Below, piece by piece: positions 1-10,435 of a DNA stretch of 22,483 nt. Position numbers and translations under genes: made by a program. The notes beneath the pieces are model-generated. The model searched no databases. It was not told the origin of the DNA and was given only the letters and a program-made list of their open reading frames with translations. How positions within the stretch are numbered: the first letter of the stretch is position 1; each line of letters starts with the position of its first letter. The DNA is from Ophiothrix spiculata. Taxonomy: Eukaryota > Echinodermata > Ophiuroidea > Amphilepidida > Ophiotrichidae. The stretch lies in assembly GCA_000969725.1 (NCBI GenBank), contig JXSR01S011270.1, one strand, 5' to 3'.

Positions 1-200
1 GGCACTTTTATTGAAAATCAGCGGCAAAAATCCCGGTCTTATCAAGAGGCAAACATGCGGAAGCGGCAAAATTGCCGATAGTGTGTAAATTGTCGGCAAA
101 TTTTTTTCGGCATCGGGATTTTTTTACAACCCAGCGGCAGTTATGATAACGGTAGCGGGGGTCCCCAGCGGCTTTCCGTATGTATCACTGTAGAAGCACT
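1..200. repeat. Edge fragment, possible transposon end
   Basis: This stretch is richer in G+C than what follows and repeats the word AGCGGC several times (near 20, 62, 133 and 168). AAAAATCCCG at 26-35 is inverted at 114-123, and GCCGAT/GTCGGC pairs lie between them. This looks like the end of a mobile element cut by the window edge. No open frame or known family is recognised. Confidence 0.25.
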
Positions 201-644
201 TTTGTTATTATTTGAATAAAGGTCAAAATAAAATTTTGTAACATTTTCAATATTAATGCGCTAATAGAAAGACACGTAAAATGTATCCTAAATTTGCGTT
301 TTGGAAATCCCTAGCCCTAAATTTACTAGCTTCTACTAAATCGCGGCCGTCCCCGCCTGAAACATGCACTGTATTCTCAAAAAAGTCCCTACATTAATAA
401 CTGAAAACATGATGATATAATTCAACTTATAACTGTACAAAGTCAATGTGAAACATGCTTTTACGAGGACACATATCTTGAGATCGAGATCGCAAGCATC
501 AGGTTTATAAAATGAACATGCTTGTTATTTATAAAAATCTTCAGTAATAGCTTTTATAAAAATAACACTTGCTGACTTTTTCCATTCATATTCTACCTAG
601 AAAACTTTAGTAGATATTCATGTCAGGAACAAACGTTTGTTTGT
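201..644. other. AT-rich DNA with nothing recognised
   Basis: No gene, RNA or repeat was recognised here. There is a small GC-rich spot (GCGGCCG) near 343. Confidence 0.4.
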
Positions 645-1153
645 TTAACTACTACAGAACTATACAGAAGGCAACGTTTTCCATCTCAGATTTTTAGACC
701 GTTTTGCAATCATCTTTTTCATGCCACTTGATTCACTTACAGTTTGGCTTTACAAGTTTGCAAATATATTCTCCAAGAGCAAGAATAGCTGTTCTTCAAG
801 GTCAAGGGCGTACTTTAAGTTTAAAGACATCAACCCCTTAGCTACATCATTGACATTCTCATAACATTTATGTTTGTGAAAGGTTTTCGATCATGAATAT
901 TGGTTCTTTTTAAAAATCGTTTTAATAAGTGAACTTTATACAGCACTCCTTTACAGCATGCCGTATGTCAAGAAAACGATCAAACAAAAACAGCATAACA
1001 TCTCATATAAATTAACGCTTGAGGTTTTCAGATGCAAAACATATAAGGTCGCTGTGGAATACTAATTTCAATACATGTACAGGTCTTTGAAAGCGCTATA
1101 TCCGGTAACGTGTGAATTCAAATGATTTTTCATTAAAAGAAAACTCATATTCA
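645..1153. repeat. Diverged duplicated segment A, copy 1
   Basis: This aligns by eye with 11427-12470. Shared landmarks in the same order are GGCAACGTT, GCCAC(T/C)TGATTCA, a word like GTCAAG(G/A)GCGTACTTT, TTTAAAGACAT, GGAATACTAATTT with an ACATGT-like word, and GAAAGCGCT. Relative to the other copy it lacks about 600 bp in its middle (opposite roughly 11730-12340). It ends at TTCATATC, where a 32-bp tandem array starts that the other copy does not have. No reading frame is conserved between the copies. Confidence 0.6.
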
Positions 1154-1312
1154 TATCACAGAACTTCATTTGAGAGACTGCAAAGTATCACAGAACTTCA
1201 TTTGAGAGACTGCAAAGTATCACAGAACTTCTTTGAGAGACTGCAAAGTATCACAGAACTTCATCTGAGAGACTGCAAAGTATCACAGAACTTCATTTGA
1301 GAGACTGCAAAG
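1154..1312 (+). repeat. 32-bp tandem repeat, five units
   Basis: Five head-to-tail units start at 1154, 1186, 1218, 1249 and 1281. Units 1, 2 and 5 are identical, unit 3 lacks one A and is 31 bp, and unit 4 has one T-to-C change. Each unit begins TATCACAGAACTTC and ends GAGACTGCAAAG. The array is followed at about 1313-1335 by an imperfect inverted part-unit (TCTCAATGAAG). The 62-codon frame across it is an accident of the repeat. Confidence 0.95.
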
Positions 1313-2559
1313 TGTCTCAATGAAGTCCGTGAAACCTATTACCACAAAATGAGGACAACGCTAAAAACGGAATAAAGATAGATACCTGTTTAATTAAGAA
1401 CAATAGAATTTAATAGTATTTCCCACACATATGTTTTCACGAGTTTTGTTGTTGAAAGGTAAAAGAAAACCTCGCTCAATAAAAATATCTATCTCCCCTA
1501 TTTTAAATGAAACACAATACTTGCTACGTACTTTCTAGTTTATCTTGAAAATTGACTCTAAAATGCATCAAACGAGTATTGTCAATCTTCAGGCAATTTA
1601 AGTCATCATTAGAATTTGCCAAACAATTTTCTTAAATGTGAGCCGGCAAAATTGTGTAACTAATATTTACAGTTGGACCGATTGGGTTGTCGGCACATTA
1701 TTAAACCAATAATCGAATCCTTTGATAAGTTATTACTTGCTTTTTATTAATTTTGAACATTGATTTAAATATTAGCACCTCTCGGTAACCAGCAGTAGAA
1801 TAATTATCCGTGTCAACTAATTATTCTGAAAAGTGAAACTGATTAAAATTATGTAACCGGTGTTTACACAGACGGGTTGGGCAATACATTGAAACGATTT
1901 TGTCATATCATTATCAGGACGTGCTATGGATAACGTATGATACACATATTCATGTATTACGTGATAAATTAAATGAACGGTTAAGAAAACGTAAAAAGTC
2001 TATAATTAAAATATCTGGTAGATTTCGTGTATATACAGTGGTGGACCCGTGTGTATGAATCAACTTTTGTTTTAATTAAACTTTTGGGTGAACAAATCTT
2101 TTTGAAAATCACTTTTCATTTGCTTTAAAACACAGATTGTGGACATTTAAATATGTTATTCTTAATAAATTAACCCTGTTTGTTGCATGATGCCGAAACT
2201 GCAATACAATCGCTAATACTTCTCAATTTATTTTATAATAATAAGCTAAGTGCATTTGTTCAAAAACAATTCATATTTGAGGGAGAACCACTCAACATAA
2301 GTAAATACTTCTCTGAGTACTTCAATCATTAGCACTCACAAATCTTATCATAATTAAGAGTCTTGAATCAAGTGGCGATATTGACTTCGAGGGCTTCATC
2401 GTAACGATTATATACATATATCAATATATGTTTTATCTACACATTTTCTGACTACCATCAAATAAGAATTATAAAGATTGTTAGAGGCTTTTCTGACACA
2501 CAATGCAAATCCAACATGGAATATTTCAATTCTTTGAATATAAGATATCACTTGTTCGA
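1313..2559. other. AT-rich DNA with a diverged direct repeat
   Basis: No gene was recognised. About 60 bp at 1645-1705 resembles 1848-1898: both read AAAATT(G/A)TGTAAC, then TTTACA, then a GGGTTG word, then a run ending in AAAC. This suggests a local duplication with a period of about 200 bp. The rest is featureless AT-rich sequence. Confidence 0.35.
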
Positions 2560-3010
2560 GTTAATATATGAGTTGATTACTTGTAAAAAACATTTAGGAT
2601 TTAAATGCATTTTTGTAGCAGTCGTAATGTTAGATGTTATTATTTCAGGATCAGTCATTTCTAAATTTCCATTTCCCTATGGAATGCGGGATGAACTGAT
2701 GTAATCATTTTAAGTCAATAACAGATGAGTGCGAATTTCCCGGCTGAGATACACTCACATTTTATCATATCTATTAAAATGTTAGCTTCACAATATCCTT
2801 TTATCCATCATATCCATTCTTTACATTACTTTTCATTTTATCTATAGTGACTATGTCTGCTTTGGGAGAGCTTAAAGGCGTTAAAAATATCGGATGCGAG
2901 CAATTATAGGAGTGACTTGAATACTAATTTCAATACATGTTTAAGGTGTTAACAACAATAAGGAAAGTCGTGTATGTACAGTGAATAAAACCTGTAAGTT
3001 AATAAAATAT
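2560..3010 (+). repeat. Dispersed 450-bp unit, copy 1 of 6
   Basis: Landmarks in order are GAGTTGATTAC, CATTTAGG, TTATTATTTCAGGATCAG, TGAACTGATGTAATCA, TTTAAGTCAATA, CATATCTATTAAA, TTTACAT, GTGACTATGTCTGC, ATATCGGATGC, GTGACTTGAATACTAATT and GTGAATAAAACCTGTAA. The same order recurs at 15545, 16715 (interrupted) and 18103, and partly near 12060 and 1019. The short frame MSALGELKG at about 2850 is shifted or broken in other copies, so I do not call it coding. Confidence 0.7.
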
Positions 3011-3899
3011 CACATTATCACGATATTTTGTTTATTAAAAGAGTAGTCGCTAGTCGGTCAATGGTACAATGGCTACATTTGAGAAATAGGCCGAGCTTGC
3101 ATGAACATCGCCCGAGCATTTGTATATAGGTAATCTTTCTTAATTCCAGAACTAGCTCACAACTCCCAAAAATTTCAGCAAGGTCTTCCTACTCACTGGC
3201 AACTCACCCGATACTCGCGCAAGTCCCGTCCGAACTCAAGATGTATGGCTCGAACCCAAGACAGCTGGCTCAGAGCTTGCTCAAAATAATGTTCCCAAGA
3301 TATCTGCAATATCTTGGCGATTTGTGCTCAATCTTTTAAACTTTGAAAGATTATCAGTCAATGCTTGATAGATGATCGACCAAATTAGTTTTATTACTAG
3401 GCCGAGCCTATTTTGCTACTATTTCGAAAAAATATCTGAAGCAAAAGATCTCTACCCAAATTCCGACTTATTCTCTCGAAAAATCATTATTACAATTCGA
3501 CCGTTAATCTAAATGTGACCTGAGTATTAGTTACATACTAAAAACTGATATTTTTTCATATGATAATAGTTTTGAATGTTTGGTATTATGTCATGTTGGT
3601 TATCAGTTGTGTAATCTTGGTTAATTAAATGACATAACCATGATGTGTTTACAGAGAAGGGTATATGCGATAGTCTTAAATATTGTCATGTCGGTTTTAT
3701 TAGAAAATATTTACTTACCTACACGGTTGTCATATCGATTAGGTGGTATCATGAAAGAGAAAATAAAAACAGAGAAAATACCCATATTAGATTTGTAAAA
3801 AACATTAAACAATATTATAAAATGCACCAATGGCTTAAAATAAAATATCATGCTGCTTGACATTAAAATATATTTTAGAAGTTTATGGTAACGACAGAT
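3011..3899. other. Non-coding stretch with a small hairpin
   Basis: No gene was recognised. A perfect 9-bp stem, CCAAGATAT with ATATCTTGG and a 5-base loop, lies at about 3297-3319. The stretch 3040-3500 is richer in G+C than its surroundings and uses AGGCCGAGC twice (near 3089 and 3400). It may be an old insertion, because the paralogous interval after 18660 has no matching sequence that I can see. Confidence 0.35.
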
Positions 3900-4172
3900 A
3901 TTATTGCATAAATGATATCGGTTTGGTAATCATTTTTATTCAGTTGGTCTATTCTCGTTTTTATCTATAATAAATCACATGCCTTTGACGTCAGATGAAC
4001 ACTTGAGGTTTTGCATTATTTCTCACTGTAACTGGAATATTTTGATTTTGTCTGGTTTTCTTGTACATTTACGGATAATAGGTGATAAAAACATAAAATT
4101 CCTTCGTATGCAATCACAGACTAATTTCTCGTTGAAGGTTAAAATCAATATACTGAGCTACAATAATAGTTA
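3900..4172 (+). repeat. Diverged duplicated segment B, copy 1
   Basis: This aligns with 19855-20110. Shared words include GCCTTTG(A/G)CGTCAGA, AACACTTG, GAATATTTTGAT and ATAGGTGA. It lies about 1 kb after unit copy 1, as the other block does after unit copy 4. A shared run of about 14 codons (PLTSDEHLRFCIIS here, PLASEKHLRFYMIS there) is interesting. However, a one-base indel follows it and the ATG is TTG in the second copy. Confidence 0.6.
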
Positions 4173-4371
4173 GAATTCAAATGCGATGCGTTGAAGATAA
4201 TTATTTCATAAGACCAAATTGAGCATAATGTCGCAAGTGAAGTTGTATTGACAGCCTCTAAAGTGAAAGCGAGAAAGTTTTGTTTTCTATTGTATCGATT
4301 TGTTATATATTAAACCTACATATATCAAATAACAATACAAGGGAACCCTGTTTTTGCAATAGTCCTAAATA

Positions 4372-4586
4372 TGTGATGACTCACCCCGAAAAGGGGAACT
4401 TTGCGACAGAACACTTTTCGAGAAAATGGTGAAAATATGCAGCAAAAAATAAAGAAAATAATAAGGATTTCCAGCAGATTTTCTGTTGTTAAATTTGATT
4501 GTAAGGTAAGAAAGTACGGTGTCATTTTAAAGCTGAGGAAATGCTATAATAGATGAAATGATAAAATCAAAATTGATATCATCACA
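4372..4586 (-). mobile_element. TA-flanked MITE family 1, copy 1
   Basis: This belongs to the same family as 6903-7154 and 13644-13870, in the opposite orientation. It begins TGTGATGACTCACCCCGAAA and is flanked by TA at 4370-4371 and 4587-4588, as expected for a Tc1/mariner-type non-autonomous element. Inside are the family words AAGGATTTCCAGCAGATTTT and GGTGTCATTTTAAAGCT. The right end keeps only ATATCATCACA; about 28 bases of that terminal inverted repeat are missing. The deletion joins two ATCA words. Confidence 0.85.
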
Positions 4587-6375
4587 TATGTTGTGTGCCC
4601 TCAGGGTCGGGAAAACACCAAATTTTCCTCAGATTGGCGGACAATGCACCCAAACAATTTGCAGAAGATAATCAAACAAATTACATCTTTCCGACTAACC
4701 GATCAAACTGTTTCAGAAATTCCAATTGAAGCAATTCCTTGTGATTCCTTGGCTCTTACTTTGCGGATTTTATATAATTTTTTTCATTCCGCATGTATTT
4801 ATGACCACCTTTTAGATCTTAAGTGAATCCTTAATTTTACAAAGCATATCTACAAATGCCTCTTTTTCATATATGTTATGCATAAAAAATGTAATGAGAA
4901 ACAATAATTGTCCTAAAAATTATTGTTTCTCATTATGCCGTACCTGCAGTTTTTGTAATCAATAATACTATAATAATGATTTAACCGGTTTAATAATTTT
5001 TATTCTATATCTGTTTTTCTTTCTCCAAATTTACTTTCTTCCCTACCGATATATGCACTATTTTTTTTAGATAAAGACAAGCTCTTACATCATTTGTTAT
5101 TTATGAACAAGTTTTCAATATACCCGCAAGGAGAATTTCATGCTTATAAACATTCATTTAAGTAAGCGACACGGTGTCTTCATTCAAATAAATAGCACCT
5201 AAGACTTTATTTCAGAACATTAAATCTCTTATATTCGTTTTACAACGAGCTTGTTCTTTTAGTAAGTTATGCTTGAAGTCCTACATTGGAATAATAACTT
5301 GACCGAATTTTGGCAAGAAAAGGTGCGTACTTTATCTTGTATAATAGGTTGCAATGGACTGAATAAGAAAAAAACCCAACATAAATGCTGTTGCTTTGCA
5401 AATTCCACGTATTTTATGATGTCATGTTGCCTATAAAATATGTACAAAGCGCACAAAACTGTGTGTGACGCCTAGCTGTACCTAGTGGTGTCTTGTTTCA
5501 AAATATTAGATTTCATTGACAACCATTGCCAAAAATGTATAAGTCTTGGTGTCGTTCTCAAATGTGTATTATTTGAAAAAAATGACACAGAAAGTGTATC
5601 AATAACCCAAAGTGTACCTTAACCTCACCATTACAATTGAAAAGTAAAATTGTAATTAATATGATAATGCCAATTCCCATAGTTTGAAACTGAATGAAGT
5701 GTGCTGTTTTTTGTAATTCAATACTGTCATTACATTAGCGCAAAGGGGTTCTGCATTCATAAGTGAATTCAATATATTTTAATTTAAATAACATCTCGAT
5801 TTTCCTGCAACCAATTAGCTGACATTTTCGTCTTTTTGAAAGTTCTAGTTTGCTCTGTCATTTAAATTTATAGTATTAGAATATAAAGATCATGATGTTC
5901 CATTAAGCCTATATCAAATAACTAAGTGAGTGCTTTTAGATTATTTATCTCTCAAAAAAACCCAAGGCTTTTGAGACTAGACTGGTGTTGTGTTATGAGG
6001 TAGGACGAATCTGCGTTACACACTGATGTAGAATGGAATTTGAATGTCCTTTTAAATAAACCAAACTTGTAATGAAGGAATTTGCTTCTGTACTGAGCTA
6101 TAGTGTGATGAAATATTTCTTAAAAGTCAATTGGTATCCATTACTACAAATACCCATTTATATGACTTCACTCACAATTTCTTTTCATAATCACTGATTT
6201 CTCATTTGTTCATAAATAATAACCCTTCAGTAGGTACAACGATAGCCAATGCTTATAATGCACCGTATAGTCGCTTCAATGCATTGTAATGCATACATAC
6301 TTGCTACAACCATTGCATCTTTACACCCCCACACAGCGCCATTTAAATGCAATTATTTCAAGTAAAGAATCATTG
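4587..6375. other. AT-rich non-coding DNA
   Basis: No gene is supported. The only strong local structure is the hairpin at 4892-4935. A weaker 8-bp stem (TTACAATT with AATTGTAA) lies near 5632-5656, and ATGCATT-GT-AATGCAT lies at 6279-6294. A 77-codon open frame from 4593 resembles no protein that I know. Confidence 0.4.
4892..4935. repeat. Perfect 18-bp hairpin
   Basis: An 18-base arm beginning TAATGAGAAACAATAATT pairs perfectly with its complement at 4918-4935 across the 8-base loop GTCCTAAA. There is no T-run or neighbouring gene to suggest a terminator, and the stem is too short for a usual microRNA precursor. Confidence 0.9.
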
Positions 6376-6406
6376 AATATGAGACAATGGGGACTTGTCT
6401 CATATT
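6376..6406. repeat. Perfect 12-bp hairpin
   Basis: AATATGAGACAA at 6376-6387 pairs with TTGTCTCATATT at 6395-6406 across the 7-base loop TGGGGAC. Its function is unknown. Confidence 0.85.
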
Positions 6407-6461
6407 GTCAAGTTTATGTGTCTATAAACCAAATCAATTGACCACTCCTATCTGACATTAT

Positions 6462-6486
6462 GGTAAAAATACTCCTGATTTTTACC
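6462..6486. repeat. Perfect 9-bp hairpin
   Basis: GGTAAAAAT pairs with ATTTTTACC across the loop ACTCCTG. It lies about 50 bases before the direct duplication that begins at 6540. Its function is unknown. Confidence 0.8.
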
Positions 6487-6539
6487 TAAAACTGTAACGC
6501 CTCCACCCTTTTACATACCTCACCTAGTGACACATGGCC

Positions 6540-7504
6540 GACTACTTGAAAAGTATGTTTACCCCGGGATGTTTACTTTTTGCTTCGAGCTTGAAAACCT
6601 TGTCAAATAGGAAGACGCAAAATGTATCAAACAAAGATTATTTTGAATCCACATCAGTTCTACCAGAAATTAAATACATGAAGCAAACTCTAGATTTTGT
6701 CTGAAAAGTATTTACAAATTAAATGATAAATCAGTAAACTCAATGTTAAGCATGTTATGTATATGAAATACATTTTTATTTAAGCTCCAGACTAAGACAT
6801 TTTGGAATAAAATTTTGATGCGACTAAATAATTGGAAATTACTTGTATTCTGCTTTCACGGCGGTGTGTAAATGAATGAATCGATGGAATTCTTCTTTTA
6901 TATGTGATGGCTCATCCCAAAAGGGGGGACTTTGCAGATGATATCAATTTGAGTTTATCATTGTATCTGTTACAACATTTTCTGAGCTTTAAAATGACAC
7001 CTTATTTGTTGAAATTGATCAAGGCGATCAAATTTTACAACAGAAAATCTGCTGGAAATTCTTAGTATTTTCTTTATTTTTTGCTACCTTTTTTCACCAG
7101 TTTCTCTAAAAGTGTTCTGTCGCAAAATTCCCCTTTTCGGGGTGAGTGGTCACATATCTGCGTGAACAAGTGTGAACCTTGCCTTTGATAACATGAATAC
7201 AGCGGTCTAACAATATTTCTAGGTTAAGAGCGTGAACTCTTCAATGTGCATCGCAACCAACCAACAATCAGTGTCATTCACACGAGTAAACTGTGACAGA
7301 GAGACATGATGGATTTGTATTGCTTCTTGAGTTTCATGGTAGTACCATGATGATTACATAGTTGTCTTTCAACTCACGCCGCACCAAGTCAATAGAAAAG
7401 ATAAAGGTAAAGGTCCATAAAGAATGAAAGTATGTCATGTATTGGCCCGACGTGATGACTGAAAACATTCTGCTGCACCATGCACTATTAACTTTTAAAA
7501 GGAC
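6540..7504 (+). repeat. Direct duplication, copy 1 (contains a MITE)
   Basis: This is a close copy of 7619-8334. Both begin GACTACTTGAAAAGTATG followed by TTTACCCCGGGATG, and both end near GTGATGACTGAAAACATTCT and ACTATTAACTTTT. Without the 252-bp MITE and its extra TA, this copy is about 711 bp, against 716 bp for the other. Differences are scattered substitutions and small indels. No conserved gene is visible in either copy. Confidence 0.95.
6903..7154 (+). mobile_element. TA-flanked MITE family 1, copy 2 (intact)
   Basis: This 252-bp element has terminal inverted repeats of about 33 bp (TGTGATGGCTCATCCC on the left, TGTGACCACTCACCCC reading in from the right), flanked by TA at 6901-6902 and 7155-7156. 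The duplicated copy at about 7990 shows the empty site TATATCTGCG, which fixes both ends and the TA duplication. It holds no transposase, so it would need one supplied by a related element. Internal words include AGCTTTAAAATGACACC and ACAGAAAATCTGCTGG. Confidence 0.95.
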
Positions 7505-7618
7505 GCTTGTGTTAGTATTTCATTATCAGATACTTCAATTTCAAGGTACTCATAAGTATCCATAATGTCAAAGATATCGTGGAAAGCAATAGGATTTTCT
7601 TTTTACTTTCTTTGACTA
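7505..7618. other. Spacer between duplicated copies
   Basis: This is a spacer of 114 bases between the two direct copies, with nothing recognised in it. Confidence 0.5.
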
Positions 7619-8334
7619 GACTACTTGAAAAGTATGTTTACCCCGGGATGTTTATCTTTTGCTTCGAGCTTAAAAATCTCAAAAATAGAGACAACGTAAA
7701 AGGTAGGTATCAAACAAAGAAAAGTATTTATTTTGAATCCACATAAGCTCTGCCATAAATTAAATATATGAAGCAAACTCTATATTTTGTCTGATAAGTA
7801 TTAACAAATTAAATGATAAATCAGTAAACTCAATGTTAGGCATGTTTTGTATATGAAATACATTTATATTTAAGCTCCAGACTAAGACATTTTGGAATAA
7901 AATTTTGATGCGACTGAATAATTGGAAATTACGTCTATTCTGCTTTCACGGCGGTGTGTAAATGAATGATTCGATGGAATTCTTTTCTTATATCTGCGTG
8001 AACAAGTGTGAACCTTGCCTTTGATAACATGAATACAGCGGTCTAACAATATTTCTAGGTTAAGAGCGTGAACTTGCAGTTCAATGTGCATCGCAACCAA
8101 CAATCAGTGTCATTCACACGAGTAAACTGTGACAGAGACATGATGGATTTGTATTGCTTCTTGAGTTTCATGTAGTGCCATGATGATTACATGGTTGACT
8201 TTCAACTCACGCCGCACCAAGTCAATAGAAAAGATAAAGGTCCATAAAGAATGAAAGTATGTCATGTATTGGCCCGACGTGATGACTGAAAACATTCTAC
8301 TGCACTGTGTACTATTAACTTTTGAAAGGGCACT
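7619..8334 (+). repeat. Direct duplication, copy 2 (empty MITE site)
   Basis: This is the second copy of 6540-7504 and lacks the MITE. The uninterrupted junction is at about 7990-8000 (CTTATATCTGCGTG). Minus-strand open frames at 7882-8103 and 8110-8295 are not recognised, and the first is broken by the MITE in the other copy. I treat them as chance. Confidence 0.93.
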
Positions 8335-8420
8335 AGTGGTTAAGGGAAAAGGGAATCCATCTGCTCAGGGAAATGTGAATCCTTACTATTTTTTAATCAT
8401 GAAAAGATAAATAGTTTCCA

Positions 8421-8495
8421 CTGCCTTTGCGGGGACTCGAACCATGGATTATGGCATTGGTTAGTCATGCATTACGAAGCGAACTATCAAGGCAG
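8421..8495 (-). pseudogene. tRNA-like relic, possibly a SINE head
   Basis: Read on the minus strand, the 75 bases begin CTGCCTT and end AAGGCAG, a perfect 7-bp terminal pairing. They contain GGTTCGAGTCC, an exact RNA polymerase III B-box of the form GGTTCGANTCC. The region TAGTTCGCTTCG fits the A-box poorly, the T stem pairs only 3 of 5, and the anticodon-like stem GCATG/AATGC pairs 4 of 5. The spacing is not canonical. This looks like a decayed tRNA gene or the head of a tRNA-derived SINE, not a working tRNA. Confidence 0.5.
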
Positions 8496-8499
8496 CGTT

Positions 8500-9130
8500 G
8501 AGATCGTGAACTAAAATCTAAAACATAGACATTAGAATGCCGTATTTTTCTTTTGTTTACATAATAATTGCAATTTGTGCCTCATTGGAATGCTCAATTT
8601 GTAAGTAAATTATGCGAATGCGTATGTCAGACAAAATGTAGATAATGTAGATACTTAAAACAGGCAATTCACAGCTCAAACAGGGCGAACTCAGAGTCGT
8701 AATTCACGTCTGGATTTTCGGGCAAAACAACGCGGGTTTGTTACATTATCATTCAAAATCAACTAAAGACAATACTAAAGCTGAAGAGTATTCTTTGGTT
8801 GTTCATCAGATTCCATGTATATATAGTAGAAACTAAAAGTGTTTTAGGTGAGCGGCACAAAGAATATACCACAAAAGCTGTCTTATAATCTATCTGCCAT
8901 AGCTGACCATTGTCAAAATACGGACATAAACCAGATCTTGAATTGTAAAACGGCTCAGAGACTATTTTGTGAAATAGATTTCTTATAGAAATCGTAACCT
9001 GTGCATCATACTGGTAAACAAGTTGAAAAAAATCTGACTAAGTTGGTTAACATTCCGAAAATGTTACTTTTATATCCAAATATGGACATCGTATGACCAT
9101 ATCCGGGCATGGAAGAGCATAATACCCATA
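8500..9130. other. AT-rich DNA with nothing recognised
   Basis: No gene or repeat was recognised. There is a weak inverted pair (ATATGG/CCATAT) near 9080. Confidence 0.4.
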
Positions 9131-9760
9131 TATAAAACTGCTCAAAAAAGTTTGGAAACTTTTTGTAGCCGCCTATATCTCATTTGTTTGAATCTTGTTT
9201 ATCTTTTTGATACATTATTTGATTAGCTAGCAGTCTCTTCTTTAAAATGACACCACATTTGTAACAAGAGCTTGCTTTATGGCTGAGTAATTCCACTTTC
9301 TTAGCAGGTAGGTCACAGACAGCATTTGACAAAATTGTCATCTTATTGATTATGATGCTATAGGATAAATTGGTGAATATTAATCCATCTTGTCTGGTAC
9401 TTTATCTAAACTTTTAAAGTGATCATTTGGTGTTCAATCTAAAATTTATCATGGTGAGATGATTAAATCTGACTAAAACTCATGCATAGACCAACTTTAA
9501 GTTGGTTTATCACAAAAGCAAGTTGCAGCAACATTTGATGTTATTGAAACATGATATAAAAACTTAAACATTTATGTGAAACGGGATGCAAAGGACAGGC
9601 GCATACTGACATTTTAGTTGCTATTTAATTAAGGTAAGTGAACATTGTTTTGTTAATGAATACAAACAACGTATTCATTCATCCATTCACTGATTTATCC
9701 TATAGTATAATAATCAGTAGGAAAAAAAAGTTTCCAAACTTATTTTGAGAGGTTTAGTAT
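9131..9760 (+). mobile_element. Decayed Tc1/mariner element
   Basis: The ends carry near-identical inverted repeats: CTCAAAAAAGTTTGGAAACT at 9141 and, reading in from about 9756, CTCAAAATAAGTTTGGAAAC. TA dinucleotides sit at both outer edges. A second inverted pair lies inside (9346-9378 with 9685-9717, about 28 of 33 matching) at unequal distances from the two ends. The right arm has therefore probably lost about 170 bp. Part of a transposase DNA-binding domain survives at 9501-9617. At about 630 bp, the element has lost most of a typical 1.3-2.5 kb Tc1-like length. Confidence 0.8.
9501..9617 (+). pseudogene. Tc1-like transposase helix-turn-helix fragment
   Basis: The frame from 9501 reads VGLSQKQVAATFDVI, followed by a YKNL segment and KRDAKDRR. 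This matches the pattern of Tc1/mariner N-terminal helix-turn-helix domains, where a G-S-Q-x-x-V-A word starts the recognition fold and a basic D-R-x-R stretch follows. The frame has an in-frame TGA at 9552-9554 and stops at 9615-9617. The catalytic DDE domain is absent: the sequence runs into the 3' inverted repeat soon after. I infer an old non-functional remnant. Confidence 0.65.
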
Positions 9761-10354
9761 TTTTTATCAAACATGTTCAGATGTTGAAATTTGATATTTA
9801 TAAAATACATCATAGCCTAATGAAGAATTTAAAATGAAATTTTGGAAGACAAATGATAAATAAATGAATAAATAAATACAACTTCAAAGGTTAACATTTT
9901 TGGCATTTCCTGTCAGTTCGTTGTCAACAAATTTCGTGTTAAAAATATAAAAGACCAAAAATAAGGTTACATTACTTATTCGATTTAATTACATAATGAT
10001 CTTTCATAGCATACTATACTATTTCAACAACATATTTTCTTTTTGTGGTCACTAGAATCTTTTCATGAATACACGTGTCTGGCATGTGTGGTGCATCCGT
10101 TTTAGCCGGACATTGATTCTACTCTGGTATGGCAAACATGCCGATAGTTGTTTATAGTAGGTAAATACACATGTCATAACTTATCATTACCATGATCATA
10201 AACATTTTCACAAAGATTTTCAACATCTTTTTTTCTCTATACTAAAAAAGAGAAAGTCAAAGAAACAATAACGATAATTTGTTTTCAATTCCACTTAGAA
10301 CGCAAGTAGAATATCTCGATATATTGATTTCAAATGGAGTAAAACTGTCATTTG
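9761..10354. other. AT-rich DNA with nothing recognised
   Basis: No gene was recognised. A short (AAAT)-rich tract lies near 9855-9885. Confidence 0.4.
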
Positions 10355-10435
10355 ATATTATTATTATTATTATTATTATTATCATTATTATTATTATAAA
10401 ACATTTATAAAGCGCTCTACAAATAAATAAATAAA
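10355..10435 (-). repeat. (ATT)n microsatellite with retroelement-like tail
   Basis: An (ATT)n tract at about 10356-10398 has one interruption. Next to it, read on the minus strand, is AGAGCGCTTTATAAATG. Similar GCGCTTTATAAA words followed by A/T-rich microsatellites are common at the 3' ends of SINEs and LINEs in animal genomes. That identity is inference, and no body of an element is recognised upstream of it. Confidence 0.45.

Noticed and set aside
1112-1300. Frame reading LQSITELHLRDCKV twice, resembling a leucine-rich repeat
   Set aside because: It is a by-product of the 32-bp tandem array; the repeat is not a multiple of three and the frame only recurs because of a one-base deletion.
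2516-2704. 62-codon frame in unit copy 1
   Set aside because: The paralogous stretch at 15560-15690 has an indel and stops in the matching frame, so coding is not conserved.
2847-2905. Micro-frames MSALGELKG and MSALGDKEG in two unit copies
   Set aside because: Deletion and frame loss in the copies at 15843 and 17836, with no other coding sign.
3240-3270. GGGTTCGAGCC on the minus strand, like a tRNA B-box
   Set aside because: No acceptor pairing or A-box around it.
3979-4173. 64-codon frame with 14 codons similar to 19925
   Set aside because: The start is TTG in the other copy and a one-base indel then breaks the frame; DNA-level duplication explains the similarity.
4593-4826. 77-codon frame
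   Set aside because: No recognisable domain, no splice sites, and a length expected by chance.
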